Assembly: GCA_902467875.1 (NCBI GenBank)
Contig: CABQWP010000047.1
Span: 1-17,714, forward strand
Direction of reading: 5' to 3'
Source: an uncultured Collinsella sp.
Lineage (GTDB): Bacteria; Actinomycetota; Coriobacteriia; Coriobacteriales; Coriobacteriaceae
DNA: 17,714 bases
Of the stretch, positions 1-7,341 are shown in pieces. The first letter of the stretch is position 1; each line of letters begins with the position of its first letter. The notes below the pieces were generated by a model that worked only from the letters and a program-made list of their open reading frames with translations, made no database searches and was not told where the DNA came from. The translations under genes and the position numbers were made by a program.

Positions 1-1
1 G

Positions 2-91
2 AAGCTGATGTTTGCCCCCCTGGTCCCCCTGCGGCAGGGCCAGCCATTCCGTCGGCTCGCGCATGCGCCGTCGCCTGCTCGACACGCCTGA
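2..91 (+). CDS. 3' end of an upstream gene, possibly FtsW/RodA-like (partial)
   Basis: An open frame enters from the left edge and stops at TGA 89-91, giving about 29 residues that end in a Pro/Arg/Ala-rich tail. It overlaps the likely ATG of the next gene (63) by 29 nt, as expected for a translationally coupled operon. In actinobacteria the gene in front of pbpA is usually a SEDS glycosyltransferase (rodA/ftsW), whose cytoplasmic tail could look like this. The fragment has no diagnostic motif, so the name rests on neighbourhood only. The other frame that is open across this edge (to about 132) is an alternative. Confidence 0.4.
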   Translation, partial: KLMFAPLVPLRQGQPFRRLAHAPSPARHA

Positions 92-1541
92 ATCCGGTGT
101 GCTCGGCCGCGTTGCGCTCGCCAACCGTCTAACCCGTGCGGTGCTCGCCTTTACGGCGCTGTTCGCCATCCTTATCGGCAACCTCACCTATGTCCAGGTC
201 ATTAAGGCCAAGGACTATCAGGACATGCCGACCAACAACCACACCATCGCCCGCTCCAAGTACATCCAGCGCGGCTCCATCATCACGTCCGACGGCGTGA
301 CGCTGGCCGAGTCGCTGCAGCAGGAGGACGGCACCTACGTACGCTCCTACCCCAACGGTAACCTGGCAGCGCACGTGGTTGGCTACGTGAGCCAGCAGTA
401 TGGCACCACCGCCATCGAGAGCGTCATGAACGACACGCTCACCGGTTCTAAGGACTACTCCAGCTGGAACAACGCCATCGCGTCGCTCGCGGGCCAGACC
501 CAGCCGGGCAACACCGCCAAGCTCACCATCGACTCGCGCATCCAGACGGCTGCTGAGCAGGCGCTCAAGGGCTTTAAGGGCGCTGTAGTGGTCATCGACC
601 CGCGTACCGGCGCGGTGCTCGCATGTGCCAGCTCGCCCACCTACGACAACACCAACATCGATGCCCTGCTGCAGACGGGCGGCGGCGAGGACGGCTCCAT
701 GTACAATCGCGCCATGGACGCGCTGTACACGCCGGGCTCAACGTTTAAGGTCGTTACGCTTTCCGCGGCACTCGAGACCGGTACCGCCAGCCTTACCAGC
801 ACCTACCAGGCGCCCGGCTCCATGGACATCGGCAACGCACCGGTCACCAACTATGCCAACGAGAGCTACGGCACCATCAGCCTGCAGCAGGCCTTTGCCG
901 TGTCCTCCAACGTCGTCTTCGGCCAGGTGGCAAACGAAGTTGGCGCAAACACGCTCGTACAGTTTGCCAACGCCTTTGGCTACGGCCAAAAGCTCGGCCA
1001 GGACCTGACCTCCGCGGCCTCCATCATGGCCGACCCGTCGCTCATGACCGAGTGGGAGACCGCCTGGGCCGGCGCCGGCCAGCCTGTCGGCATGGACCAC
1101 ACGCCCGGCCCGCAGACCACCGTCATGCAAAACGCCGTGATTGCCGCCGCCATCGCCAACAGTGGCGTGGTCATGGACCCGTACTTTGTAGCCCAGGTAC
1201 TTGCCCCGGACGGAACCGTGGTCAAGACCACGCAGTCCCGCTCGCTGGGGCAGGCCGTCAGCTCCGCCACGGCCGACCAGGTCAAGCAGGCCATGCTTGC
1301 CGTCGTCCAGTCCGGCACCGGCACCGATGCCCAGATCCCCGGCGTCAAGGTCGCCGGCAAGACCGGCTCGGCCGAGACCGGCGGCACCAACGTCAACTCT
1401 ATGTTCGTTGGCTTTGCACCTTACGATTCACCCACGGTCGCCATCTCGGTGGCCTTGGAGGATTTCGACAAGCATGACGTCAAGGCCGCCAAGATCGCCG
1501 GTATCGTCCTGACCGCGGCGCTTGCCGCACAGGGAGCGTGA
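63..1541 (+). CDS. pbpA: Class B penicillin-binding protein, PbpA/FtsI type transpeptidase
   Basis: This membrane-anchored D,D-transpeptidase cross-links peptidoglycan on the outer face of the membrane, normally with a SEDS glycosyltransferase partner. From ATG 63 it is 492 residues, close to mycobacterial PbpA. An N-terminal membrane helix lies around residues 15-40, followed by a short dimerisation segment with the RGSI motif typical of the family. The transpeptidase domain has all three active-site motifs: STFK with nucleophile Ser226, SSN at 281-283 and KTGS from Lys433. A TTG at 12 would lengthen the protein by 17 residues; ATG 63 is preferred because the product then starts just before the membrane helix, although no clear Shine-Dalgarno is present and coupling to the upstream gene is likely. 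It is followed after 132 bp by the PASTA kinase gene, the conserved actinobacterial order. Confidence 0.93.
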   Translation: MRRRLLDTPESGVLGRVALANRLTRAVLAFTALFAILIGNLTYVQVIKAKDYQDMPTNNHTIARSKYIQRGSIITSDGVTLAESLQQEDGTYVRSYPNGNLAAHVVGYVSQQYGTTAIESVMNDTLTGSKDYSSWNNAIASLAGQTQPGNTAKLTIDSRIQTAAEQALKGFKGAVVVIDPRTGAVLACASSPTYDNTNIDALLQTGGGEDGSMYNRAMDALYTPGSTFKVVTLSAALETGTASLTSTYQAPGSMDIGNAPVTNYANESYGTISLQQAFAVSSNVVFGQVANEVGANTLVQFANAFGYGQKLGQDLTSAASIMADPSLMTEWETAWAGAGQPVGMDHTPGPQTTVMQNAVIAAAIANSGVVMDPYFVAQVLAPDGTVVKTTQSRSLGQAVSSATADQVKQAMLAVVQSGTGTDAQIPGVKVAGKTGSAETGGTNVNSMFVGFAPYDSPTVAISVALEDFDKHDVKAAKIAGIVLTAALAAQGA

Positions 1542-1673
1542 TGCCCATGATCGAATCGGACACCCGAGGCGCGCCGCGGCCGAAGAGTTAGCGGCAACGC
1601 GCCACACGGCCCCAGCGGCCACATCGTAGGTACTACACACATCGTTGAGCGAATAGTTATGTTAGGAGCAGGA

Positions 1674-3635
1674 ATGGAACAGAGGGTCCTCGGGGGAAGA
1701 TACCTCCTCAAGGATAAGGTGGGAACAGGCGGCATGGCGACCGTCTACCGCGCACAGGACCAGGTCCTCGACCGCACGGTAGCCGTCAAGATCATGCTGC
1801 CGCAGTATGCTGGCGACGCAACCTTCGCCGCACGCTTTAAGCAGGAGGCCCAGGCAGCAGCCGGTCTCTCCTCCCCTTATATCGTGGGCGTCTACGATTG
1901 GGGCAAGGACGGCGACACCTATTACATCGTCATGGAGTACTTGCGCGGCACCGACCTTAAGAGCGGCATCAAGAGCCACGGCGCCCTCGACCCCAAGAAG
2001 GTCGCCCAGATCGGCTCGCAGATCAGCTCCGCGCTTTCGGTCGCCCACAAGCACGAGATCATCCACCGCGACATTAAGCCGCAGAACATCATGGTGCTGC
2101 CCGACGGCAACATCAAGGTGATGGACTTTGGCATCGCGCGCGCCAAGAACAGCCACCTCACGCAAGACAACAACGTGCTGGGAACCGCCCACTACGTAAG
2201 CCCCGAGCAGACCCGTGGTCAGGACCTCGGCCCCACCTCGGATATCTACTCGCTGGGCGTCGTGATGTACGAGTGCGCCACTGGCCGCGTTCCCTTTGAC
2301 GGTGACGACGCTATCTCAGTCGCACTCAAGCAGGTCAACGAGCTGCCTATTCCGCCGAGCCAGATCAACTCCGGTGTCGACGCCGACCTTGAGCGCATCA
2401 TCCTCAAGTGCATGGAGAAGGATCCGGCAAACCGCTTCCAGACCGCCGACGAGCTGCGTCAGGTGCTCAACAGCTACCTGTCGGGCCGTGCCGTCAACGT
2501 CTCGGAGCCCACGCGCATCATCGGTGCCCCCGGTGAACTGGGCGCCACCAAGACTCGCGAGCTTTCCGATCAGACGCGCGCCATGGTGCGTCCCGTCTCG
2601 GGCGTGAGCGGCCAGAATACCGCCCGTAGCTCGGTTTCGGGCTCCACCGGCTCCTACGAGGTCGAAAAGCCCAAATCCAACAAGAACAAGATCATCGCCG
2701 CCGTGGTGGCAGCGGTTGCCGTCATCGGCATCGTGGTGGCCTTTGCCACAGGACTCTTTGGCGGCGAGCAGGTCACCGTTCCCGATGTACTGGGCAAGGA
2801 CCAGCAGACTGCCGTCGAGCTGATCAAGGAAGCCGGCCTCGAGGTCGGCACCATCGACCAAAGCTACAACGACGATGTCGACGAGGGCAAGGTCGCCGAG
2901 CAGACGCCCAACGGCAACACCAAGAAGGCCAAGGGCACTAAGGTGAACCTGGTAATCTCCAAGGGCCCCAAGCCCTCCGAGAAGGTTGAGGTTCCCCGGC
3001 TTGTCGGCCTGACCAAGGACCAGGCAGAAGCCGCGCTGGCAAGCGTTGGCCTGAAGGGCAACGCCTCCGAGGAGGCCAACGAGGCCGATGAGGGCCAGGT
3101 CTTTGAGCAGGGCACCGAAGCCGGTAAGGAAGTCGCGAAGGGCACGACCATCTCGTACAAGGTCTCGAGCGGCCCGGATACCACGTCCGTCCCCGACCTG
3201 ACCGACATGACCGAGGCGCAGGCGCGCAACGCCCTCGATATGGCAGGCTTTGGCGTCGACGTGAGCTACCAGGAGAACGACTCTGTTACCGAGGGCACCG
3301 TGATCAGCTGGAACCCCAGCGGTAAGCAGAAGCCCGGCGCCACGATTACCGTCGTCATTGCCAAGAAGTCCGGCAAGGCCACCGTCCCGGGCAACCTGTA
3401 CGGCAAGAGCATTTCCACCGCCGTTACCGCGCTCAACAACGCCGGTTTCTATAACATCGGCTTCTGTGACCAGAACGGCAATCCCGTAAGCGGTAACGAG
3501 GATGCCACCGTTACGGGCGTCTCCCCCACCGGCAAGCAGTCCACCGACAGCACGATCACGCTAACAGTCGCACTTTCTGGCTCGGGTTCGGGCTCTGGCT
3601 CGGGCACGGGTGACGATTCCGGTACGACCAACTAG
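1674..3635 (+). CDS. pknB: Ser/Thr protein kinase with four PASTA repeats (PknB family)
   Basis: This transmembrane kinase senses peptidoglycan fragments or lipid II outside the cell and phosphorylates cell-wall and division proteins inside. The chosen ATG 1674 has AGGAG at 1663-1667; an in-frame ATG at 1659 lies upstream of that site and is less likely. The product is 653 residues. The kinase domain covers about 1-270, with the GTGGMATV glycine loop, Lys39, HRD at 131-133 (catalytic Asp133) and DFG from Asp151. A Ser/Thr-rich juxtamembrane linker leads to one membrane helix at about 340-362. Four PASTA repeats of roughly 66 residues follow (about 366-635), then a Gly-Ser-rich tail. The fourth repeat is the most divergent and has a Cys. 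The gene is paired with pbpA upstream and followed by a strong terminator. Base use is like pbpA, so it is core chromosome. Confidence 0.95.
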   Translation: MEQRVLGGRYLLKDKVGTGGMATVYRAQDQVLDRTVAVKIMLPQYAGDATFAARFKQEAQAAAGLSSPYIVGVYDWGKDGDTYYIVMEYLRGTDLKSGIKSHGALDPKKVAQIGSQISSALSVAHKHEIIHRDIKPQNIMVLPDGNIKVMDFGIARAKNSHLTQDNNVLGTAHYVSPEQTRGQDLGPTSDIYSLGVVMYECATGRVPFDGDDAISVALKQVNELPIPPSQINSGVDADLERIILKCMEKDPANRFQTADELRQVLNSYLSGRAVNVSEPTRIIGAPGELGATKTRELSDQTRAMVRPVSGVSGQNTARSSVSGSTGSYEVEKPKSNKNKIIAAVVAAVAVIGIVVAFATGLFGGEQVTVPDVLGKDQQTAVELIKEAGLEVGTIDQSYNDDVDEGKVAEQTPNGNTKKAKGTKVNLVISKGPKPSEKVEVPRLVGLTKDQAEAALASVGLKGNASEEANEADEGQVFEQGTEAGKEVAKGTTISYKVSSGPDTTSVPDLTDMTEAQARNALDMAGFGVDVSYQENDSVTEGTVISWNPSGKQKPGATITVVIAKKSGKATVPGNLYGKSISTAVTALNNAGFYNIGFCDQNGNPVSGNEDATVTGVSPTGKQSTDSTITLTVALSGSGSGSGSGTGDDSGTTN

Positions 3636-3687
3636 TCGCCACCCCACCGCTCATCACGGCTCTCGCCGCAAACATATTCGCTCACAG

Positions 3688-3727
3688 GCGCCCGCTTGCT
3701 TCCCCAGCAAGCGGGCGCTTCGTTTTT
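3688..3727 (+). terminator. Rho-independent terminator after pknB
   Basis: A perfect 13-bp stem (arms 3688-3700 and 3706-3718, arm GCGCCCGCTTGCT) with loop TCCCC is followed by TTCGTTTTT. It lies 52 nt after the pknB stop codon. Confidence 0.93.
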
Positions 3728-3738
3728 GACATGACATG

Positions 3739-3775
3739 AACCAGAAGAGCCCGGCACCATAGCGGTACCGGGCTC
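3739..3775 (-). terminator. Hairpin terminator behind the first tRNA-Arg 3'-end copy
   Basis: Read on the minus strand, a 12-bp stem with one mismatch (arms 3764-3775 and 3747-3758, loop 3759-3763) is followed by TTCTGGTT. It begins 8 nt after the tRNA 3' end copy at 3784-3808, so it looks like the original tRNA terminator. Confidence 0.7.
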
Positions 3776-3783
3776 GATATTCC

Positions 3784-3808
3784 TCTGGTGCCCCCGGGCG
3801 GATTCGAA
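3784..3808 (-). repeat. First copy of tRNA-Arg 3' end (integration scar)
   Basis: These 25 bases are identical to 3914-3938. On the minus strand they encode part of a T-loop (TTCGAAT), the 3' acceptor strand CGGGGGC, the discriminator A and CCA. The sequence to the right (3809 on) does not continue as a tRNA: the 5' half of the T-stem no longer pairs. This is therefore a fragment, probably the chromosomal 3' end left by an older integration at the same tRNA. Confidence 0.75.
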
Positions 3809-3834
3809 AACTCCCCCCGCGGGAAATTGGTGAC

Positions 3835-3860
3835 GCGGGTGTCGACGGCTCGAATCCGCC
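3835..3860 (+). repeat. Inverted copy of the tRNA-Arg variable loop and T-arm
   Basis: These 26 bases match the reverse complement of 3927-3952 with a single difference. The segment lies between the two direct tRNA 3'-end copies and is followed by GACGGCCCCCA, so it resembles another degraded tRNA end in opposite orientation. It may come from rearrangement or from an older element. Confidence 0.65.
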
Positions 3861-3872
3861 GACGGCCCCCAC

Positions 3873-3905
3873 AAACCAGAAACGGCGCCGCTCTCGCGAC
3901 GCCGT
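3873..3905 (-). terminator. Hairpin terminator behind the second tRNA-Arg 3'-end copy
   Basis: On the minus strand ACGGCG at 3905-3900 pairs with CGCCGT at 3887-3882. The stem extends inward through a T-G wobble and three more pairs to a GAGA tetraloop, and TTTCTGGTTT follows. It starts 10 nt downstream of the tRNA 3' end at 3916. Confidence 0.7.
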
Positions 3906-3915
3906 CATAATCTTC

Positions 3916-3960
3916 TGGTGCCCCCGGGCGGATTCGAACCGTCGACACCCGCTTTAGGAG
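3916..3960 (-). other. Truncated tRNA-Arg(CCT), probable left attachment site (attL)
   Basis: Read on the minus strand this is the 3' half of a tRNA: anticodon loop CTCCTAA (anticodon CCT), 3' anticodon stem AGCGG, variable loop GTGTC, T-arm with loop TTCGAAT, acceptor strand CGGGGGC, A and CCA. The 5' half is missing: the bases that should form the 5' anticodon stem (3961 onward) do not pair. The break in the anticodon loop next to a tyrosine integrase gene (4153) is the classical pattern of integration into a tRNA gene. The intact tRNA should lie at the other end of the element, outside this window. One A-C mismatch in the T-stem agrees with a relic no longer under selection. Confidence 0.82.
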
Positions 3961-4152
3961 ATATGATTTAATGCTACCCCCTACCATTCATCAAGCATCA
4001 TTGAACATCATATAACCGCAGATAAACATAGCAGTTTGTGTCTTTTGCCTCCGGTAGCTGCGCCTACGCTTTTACAAACATATTACTAACAGCTTTAGCT
4101 AAACTGCACTCAATGAATTGTTGAAAACTATTCAAAGAAACGGAGCGCAAAG
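3961..4152 (+). promoter_or_regulatory. Integrase upstream region with small palindromes
   Basis: This AT-rich stretch between the attachment core and the integrase contains the perfect palindrome TTTAGCTAAA (4094-4103) and the inverted repeat TTGAA-N5-TTCAA (4121-4135) just in front of the ribosome binding site GGAG (4142-4145). These could be arm-type integrase or excisionase sites, or an operator. No promoter can be fixed with confidence. Confidence 0.35.
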
Positions 4153-5400
4153 ATGTCAGAACAGCCACTAATTAGCGGAAGAGGCACGTGTTGGAAAGAC
4201 AAGAGATCACCTAACACCTATCGCTATTATTTTTCCCTTGGAGTCAAGGACCCTAAGACGGGGCGCTACAAACGATCCCCAACTTATACAGTTCGTTGCA
4301 AGACTAAAACAGAAGCTAAGGCTGCAATGCAGGCCAAGCTGGCTGAAATCAACTCCTCTGGCACGATCACTAAAACTAAAAAGCCCACTTTGCTTGCGTC
4401 CTACTGCTGGGCCTTTCATGAAAATAGGGACACCGAGCTTGCGCCAACGAGCTATGAAAGAGAAGCGTACGATTGCAGGCATATCGAAGACCTATTCGGT
4501 GCGTTTCAGACAATTGAGGGGCTAACTCCCGATCTAATCGAAGAAACATATGCCGAAGCTCGTCGTACGGGAAAATACAAACCATCAGAGCTTGTACGAA
4601 TCAATGCGAAACTGCGTCAGATTTTGTCGAATGCAGTCGCAAAGAGAATAATTGACCGAAACCCCTGCGCTACCGTTCATGTTCGCAGACCACGCAACAA
4701 AAGAGAATCACTGACAATCGACCAAGTAGCTACCCTATGCACACGTCTTCAACACATTGAGCTCACCGCCGAAGCTGTTGGTACACTAGTACTAGTGTAT
4801 ACGGGTATGCGGAAAGGCGAGATGCTGGGCCTCGAATGGCGCGATTGGGACCCTGCCAATAAAACCTTGAAAATTGACAGGCAGTACACCAACGACCATG
4901 AACTGAGGGCACCCAAGTCACAAGAAAGCCAACGCAAAATTCCCGTTGGAGAAACCTTGGCCGAACGTCTTCAATCATGGTCAGCCATACAAAAAGAGCT
5001 CCTGGCCTCTCTGGGGCTGTCCCAGACTGGCAGCACTCCCATCATTAGCGATATTGCTGTCGAGCAAGGGATCCCTACTGTCTGTCACATGAAAAACTAC
5101 ATCTTCAACCATTGGTTTCGCGATTTCGCAGTTAGCTGCAATCTTGGAATCTATGAGCCGAACAATTCGACTGGCGGAAAACTATATAAGGGCATCTGCC
5201 CGCATCAGCTCAGGCATTGTGTAAGCACTTTTATGCTGGCGAACGGATCGGACGTTAGAAGCGTGCAAGGTATTCTTGGCCACGCGGACCCCAATATCAC
5301 GCTCAAAACGTATACAAGCCTCGTTCAACAATCAGAAATAAAAGCAGTTAAAGGCTACGAAGCCTTCATCAACGCCTATATACAGAGAAGCGAGAAATAG
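4153..5400 (+). CDS. int: Tyrosine recombinase, phage-type integrase of the element
   Basis: A site-specific recombinase of 415 residues that integrates and, with an excisionase, excises the element at tRNA-Arg. The N-terminal part (about 1-65, rich in Tyr and Lys) is the arm-binding region, about 70-170 is the SAM-like core-binding domain and about 185-400 the catalytic domain. Catalytic residues are visible: Arg220 in GMRKGE, His351 and Arg354 in HQLRH, His377 in LGH, and the nucleophile Tyr387 in LKTYTSL. The start has GGAG at 4142-4145. The gene is clearly AT-richer than pbpA and pknB and begins about 190 bp from the truncated tRNA, so it marks the left end of the element. The small DNA-binding gene at 5619 is the likely excisionase partner. 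Confidence 0.95.
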   Translation: MSEQPLISGRGTCWKDKRSPNTYRYYFSLGVKDPKTGRYKRSPTYTVRCKTKTEAKAAMQAKLAEINSSGTITKTKKPTLLASYCWAFHENRDTELAPTSYEREAYDCRHIEDLFGAFQTIEGLTPDLIEETYAEARRTGKYKPSELVRINAKLRQILSNAVAKRIIDRNPCATVHVRRPRNKRESLTIDQVATLCTRLQHIELTAEAVGTLVLVYTGMRKGEMLGLEWRDWDPANKTLKIDRQYTNDHELRAPKSQESQRKIPVGETLAERLQSWSAIQKELLASLGLSQTGSTPIISDIAVEQGIPTVCHMKNYIFNHWFRDFAVSCNLGIYEPNNSTGGKLYKGICPHQLRHCVSTFMLANGSDVRSVQGILGHADPNITLKTYTSLVQQSEIKAVKGYEAFINAYIQRSEK

Positions 5401-5618
5401 CATGTTTTTCATTCATCGTTTATTTCATAATATTACGGTACTATAATACCGTTTCCGCAGGTAGATGCTTTATTTGATTGACATCTAATGAGTTTTAATA
5501 CATGCTAAAGCTGTCAGATGGCTACGCATGTAGTCATAGAAACCGGCCCCCCAAGTGCTTATGAACCTGGTACGTCTTACAAGCACAGGGAGGGCCCTTA
5601 TTGAAAGGATAGCTCATC
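5401..5618 (+). promoter_or_regulatory. Spacer between int and the xis-like gene
   Basis: No gene is seen here. An inverted repeat ACGGTA-N6-TACCGT (5435-5452) could be an operator or a weak terminator after int. A possible -35 box TTGACA is at 5478-5483, but no -10 box at standard spacing is convincing. A second inverted repeat GTGCTT/AAGCAC (5555-5560 and 5581-5586) precedes the ribosome binding site of the next gene. Confidence 0.35.
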
Positions 5619-5864
5619 ATGGCTACTCCAAAGATTAGCACTCAGGCGTCCACACCGACTTTCCCCACTGGTGCCGCTCAGTGCGATCGGTTGCTCCGCG
5701 TTAACGATATCCGCGAACTCACTGGCTGGAGCGAAAACACCGCACGCAAGTTTATGCGAGAGTCCGGCAAGCTCATCCAGATCCATCGCTCTAATTACAT
5801 GTTTGAAAGCTCGTTCTACGAGCTTTTCAAGCAGCTTGAAGGTCGTACCGCCCACCTTGATTAG
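5619..5864 (+). CDS. Small helix-turn-helix protein, probable excisionase
   Basis: An 81-residue protein with one recognisable region: RVNDIRELTGWSENTARKFM at about 27-46 fits the N-terminal helix-turn-helix of MerR-like or Tn916 Xis-like excisionases, followed by a short basic and aromatic segment (about 50-75) that would form the wing. Excisionases bend DNA at attachment sites and turn the integrase reaction towards excision. AAAGGA is at 5604-5609, about 9 nt before the ATG. Its position after int and size support the excisionase reading, but a small transcriptional regulator is equally possible. The next gene's ribosome binding site overlaps this stop codon, so the two are one operon. Confidence 0.7.
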   Translation: MATPKISTQASTPTFPTGAAQCDRLLRVNDIRELTGWSENTARKFMRESGKLIQIHRSNYMFESSFYELFKQLEGRTAHLD

Positions 5865-5873
5865 GTGGTAAAC

Positions 5874-6260
5874 ATGAGCGAGCTTCCGTCGATTTCCGAC
5901 ATATTTAGCGATGATGCTACTGAGCAACGAGAGATTACGGGAAAAATGGATAAGGCTATTTTTATTTCAGTGCCCGAGTGGGCGTGCTGCGTCACCACCG
6001 TTGCCGCCGAGCGTCTCATCCTCGGCCTTGTATGGAAGTTTGGAAAACCTTCCAAAAACAAACGGCCCATGGGCTTCTGCGCTAAAAGCAAATGGATTGA
6101 GGATCACTACCGCCTGAGTAAGAACACGATATCCCGGGCCTATACCTCTCTGAAGGATAAGGGGTATATTCAAAAAGTTGGTGATGGCAGCTGGATGCTT
6201 AATTACGCCGCAATCTACCGCGCCGCGATTGAAAACGCTTGGGAGCCTCCGAAACTTTAA
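5874..6260 (+). CDS. Winged-helix DNA-binding protein of the element (regulator or replication type)
   Basis: A 128-residue protein from ATG 5874; a GTG at 5865 is open in frame, but the ribosome binding site AGGTGG (5863-5868) covers it and fits ATG 5874. This site overlaps the stop of the upstream gene, which implies coupled translation. The second half contains a winged-helix pattern: a helix with WIEDHYRLSKNTISRAYTSL (helix-turn-helix at about 80-100) followed by KDKGYIQKVGDGSW, the typical wing. Similar modules are found in GntR-like regulators and in replication initiators of mobile elements. No catalytic motif is seen. Family membership beyond winged-helix is not claimed. Confidence 0.7.
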   Translation: MSELPSISDIFSDDATEQREITGKMDKAIFISVPEWACCVTTVAAERLILGLVWKFGKPSKNKRPMGFCAKSKWIEDHYRLSKNTISRAYTSLKDKGYIQKVGDGSWMLNYAAIYRAAIENAWEPPKL

Positions 6261-6301
6261 GCCCACAAACCGACTATCGAGGTCGTGAGAGTCGGTCACC
6301 G

Positions 6302-6589
6302 TCAGGATGCCCACAAGAACATGCCGCGGATGTAAAATGAAGCAGGGTCGAACCGAAACAGTTCCCGGACAATTGGCGTCCGGCCAGACACTTCGATTCG
6401 ACCCTTTCTCATGCCTGTATCTAAAATACTCCCACAATCATTCTCGACATCTTTAACGCCCTCACCTCCTGCCACCAACACGTCGTAGACGCTATTTACA
6501 ACGAATCGATATGGCCGCCCGTTCTTTAAGGCACGTGTTACCATGAAAACGTGCGGTATTTCTCCAACCGAAAACCTGCGTGAACGCAT
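6302..6589 (-). CDS. Hypothetical protein (doubtful)
   Basis: A 95-codon frame on the minus strand fills an otherwise empty 450-bp gap. The product has a plausible soluble composition (for example HVFMVTRALKNGRPYRF near the N-terminus) and no low complexity. Only a weak AAGG motif lies about 11 nt before the start and no family is recognised. It is antisense to its neighbours and could be chance; it may also be a decayed fragment. Confidence 0.35.
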   Translation of the reverse strand: MRSRRFSVGEIPHVFMVTRALKNGRPYRFVVNSVYDVLVAGGEGVKDVENDCGSILDTGMRKGRIEVSGRTPIVRELFRFDPASFYIRGMFLWAS

Positions 6590-6669
6590 GACTTGAGACG
6601 CCTTTTAGAACTCACCGATCGCAGGGCGAACACAAATCAACAGCGGCCGTGCATTGTTCCCAGCCATAT

Positions 6670-6688
6670 GGCATGGCGGAGCCATGCC
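6670..6688. repeat. Perfect 8-bp inverted repeat upstream of the coiled-coil gene
   Basis: GGCATGGC, loop GGA, GCCATGCC. It lies 24 nt before the start codon at 6713, a place for an operator or an RNA hairpin controlling that gene. There is no T-run, so a terminator is unlikely. Confidence 0.4.
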
Positions 6689-6712
6689 CGTTGTTGATTG
6701 GAGTGCCGCACC

Positions 6713-7282
6713 ATGGCAAACGAGAAGAAAATCAGGGAGATCTACGGCGTGAAGTCCGTCCTCGATGAGGCCGCCGAGCGGATCGAGGCGACGTGGCGGG
6801 AGAAGCTGCTGCACGAGACGGGCGACCTCAGGACCGAGAACGCGTTGCTCAAGGCCCAGCTCGACGAATTCAACCGCAAGCTCGTCGAGGCGAGAGACCG
6901 GAACGAAAGACTTGAGGCCGACTGCAATGAGCGGGTCGCCTTTATCGAGGAGAAGTTCGAGCTCGATACCGCGAGCCTCGAGCTCGAGAACAACGAGCTC
7001 CACGCCGCGAGCGTCAGATATCTCGCCGATGCCAGGGAGCTCGACAGGCAGGTCGTCCAGCTCCACGCCGAGGCTGAGACCATGGTCGATGAGATCGAGC
7101 GGCTGCGCGGCGAGCGTGACGCCGCGTTGAAAGCCCAGGCCGAGCTGAGCGATGCGCTTCTGGCCCAGCGCGACCTGATGGCCGAGGTCGCCGCCCTCAA
7201 GGACCGCCTTGCTGTAGCCGAACAGCGGGCGGCCGTGGCCGAGGCCAAGATCGAGGTCATGACCCAGATGAAGATCGAGTAG
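6713..7282 (+). CDS. Predicted coiled-coil protein of unknown function
   Basis: A 189-residue acidic, highly helical protein. Almost the whole length after residue 15 is rich in Glu, Ala, Leu and Arg with heptad spacing and lacks Pro, so a long parallel coiled coil is likely. There is no signal peptide, membrane helix or enzymatic motif. The start at ATG 6713 has GGAG at 6700-6703; an in-frame TTG at 6698 lies before that site and is rejected. The gene is GC-richer than int and closer to the following phosphoesterase genes. It is convergent with the phosphoesterase operon and both share one bidirectional terminator. A scaffold or partner role is possible but unsupported. Confidence 0.75.
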   Translation: MANEKKIREIYGVKSVLDEAAERIEATWREKLLHETGDLRTENALLKAQLDEFNRKLVEARDRNERLEADCNERVAFIEEKFELDTASLELENNELHAASVRYLADARELDRQVVQLHAEAETMVDEIERLRGERDAALKAQAELSDALLAQRDLMAEVAALKDRLAVAEQRAAVAEAKIEVMTQMKIE

Positions 7283-7300
7283 GCCGCATAGCATCTAATT

Positions 7301-7341
7301 TTCTAGAAACCCCCTAGAGCATTTCTAGGGGGTTTCTAGAA
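7301..7341. terminator. Bidirectional terminator with an 18-bp perfect stem
   Basis: Arms 7301-7318 and 7324-7341 (TTCTAGAAACCCCCTAGA and its exact complement) enclose the loop GCATT. It lies between the stop codons of two convergent genes and overlaps the stop codon of the phosphoesterase gene (7336-7338). A T-rich run is inside the arms rather than after them. Confidence 0.85.

Noticed and set aside
3785..3872. A complete class II tRNA or a tmRNA end on the minus strand
   Set aside because: The length suits a tRNA, but the 5' strand GGGGGCC does not pair with the 3' acceptor CGGGGGC and the T-stem is broken.
3632..3987. Several minus-strand frames of 80-101 codons downstream of pknB
   Set aside because: They are translations of tRNA fragments and terminators.
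4153..6260. Insertion sequence or prophage
   Set aside because: There is no transposase or phage structural gene; integrase, excisionase-like and mobilisation genes fit an integrative element better.
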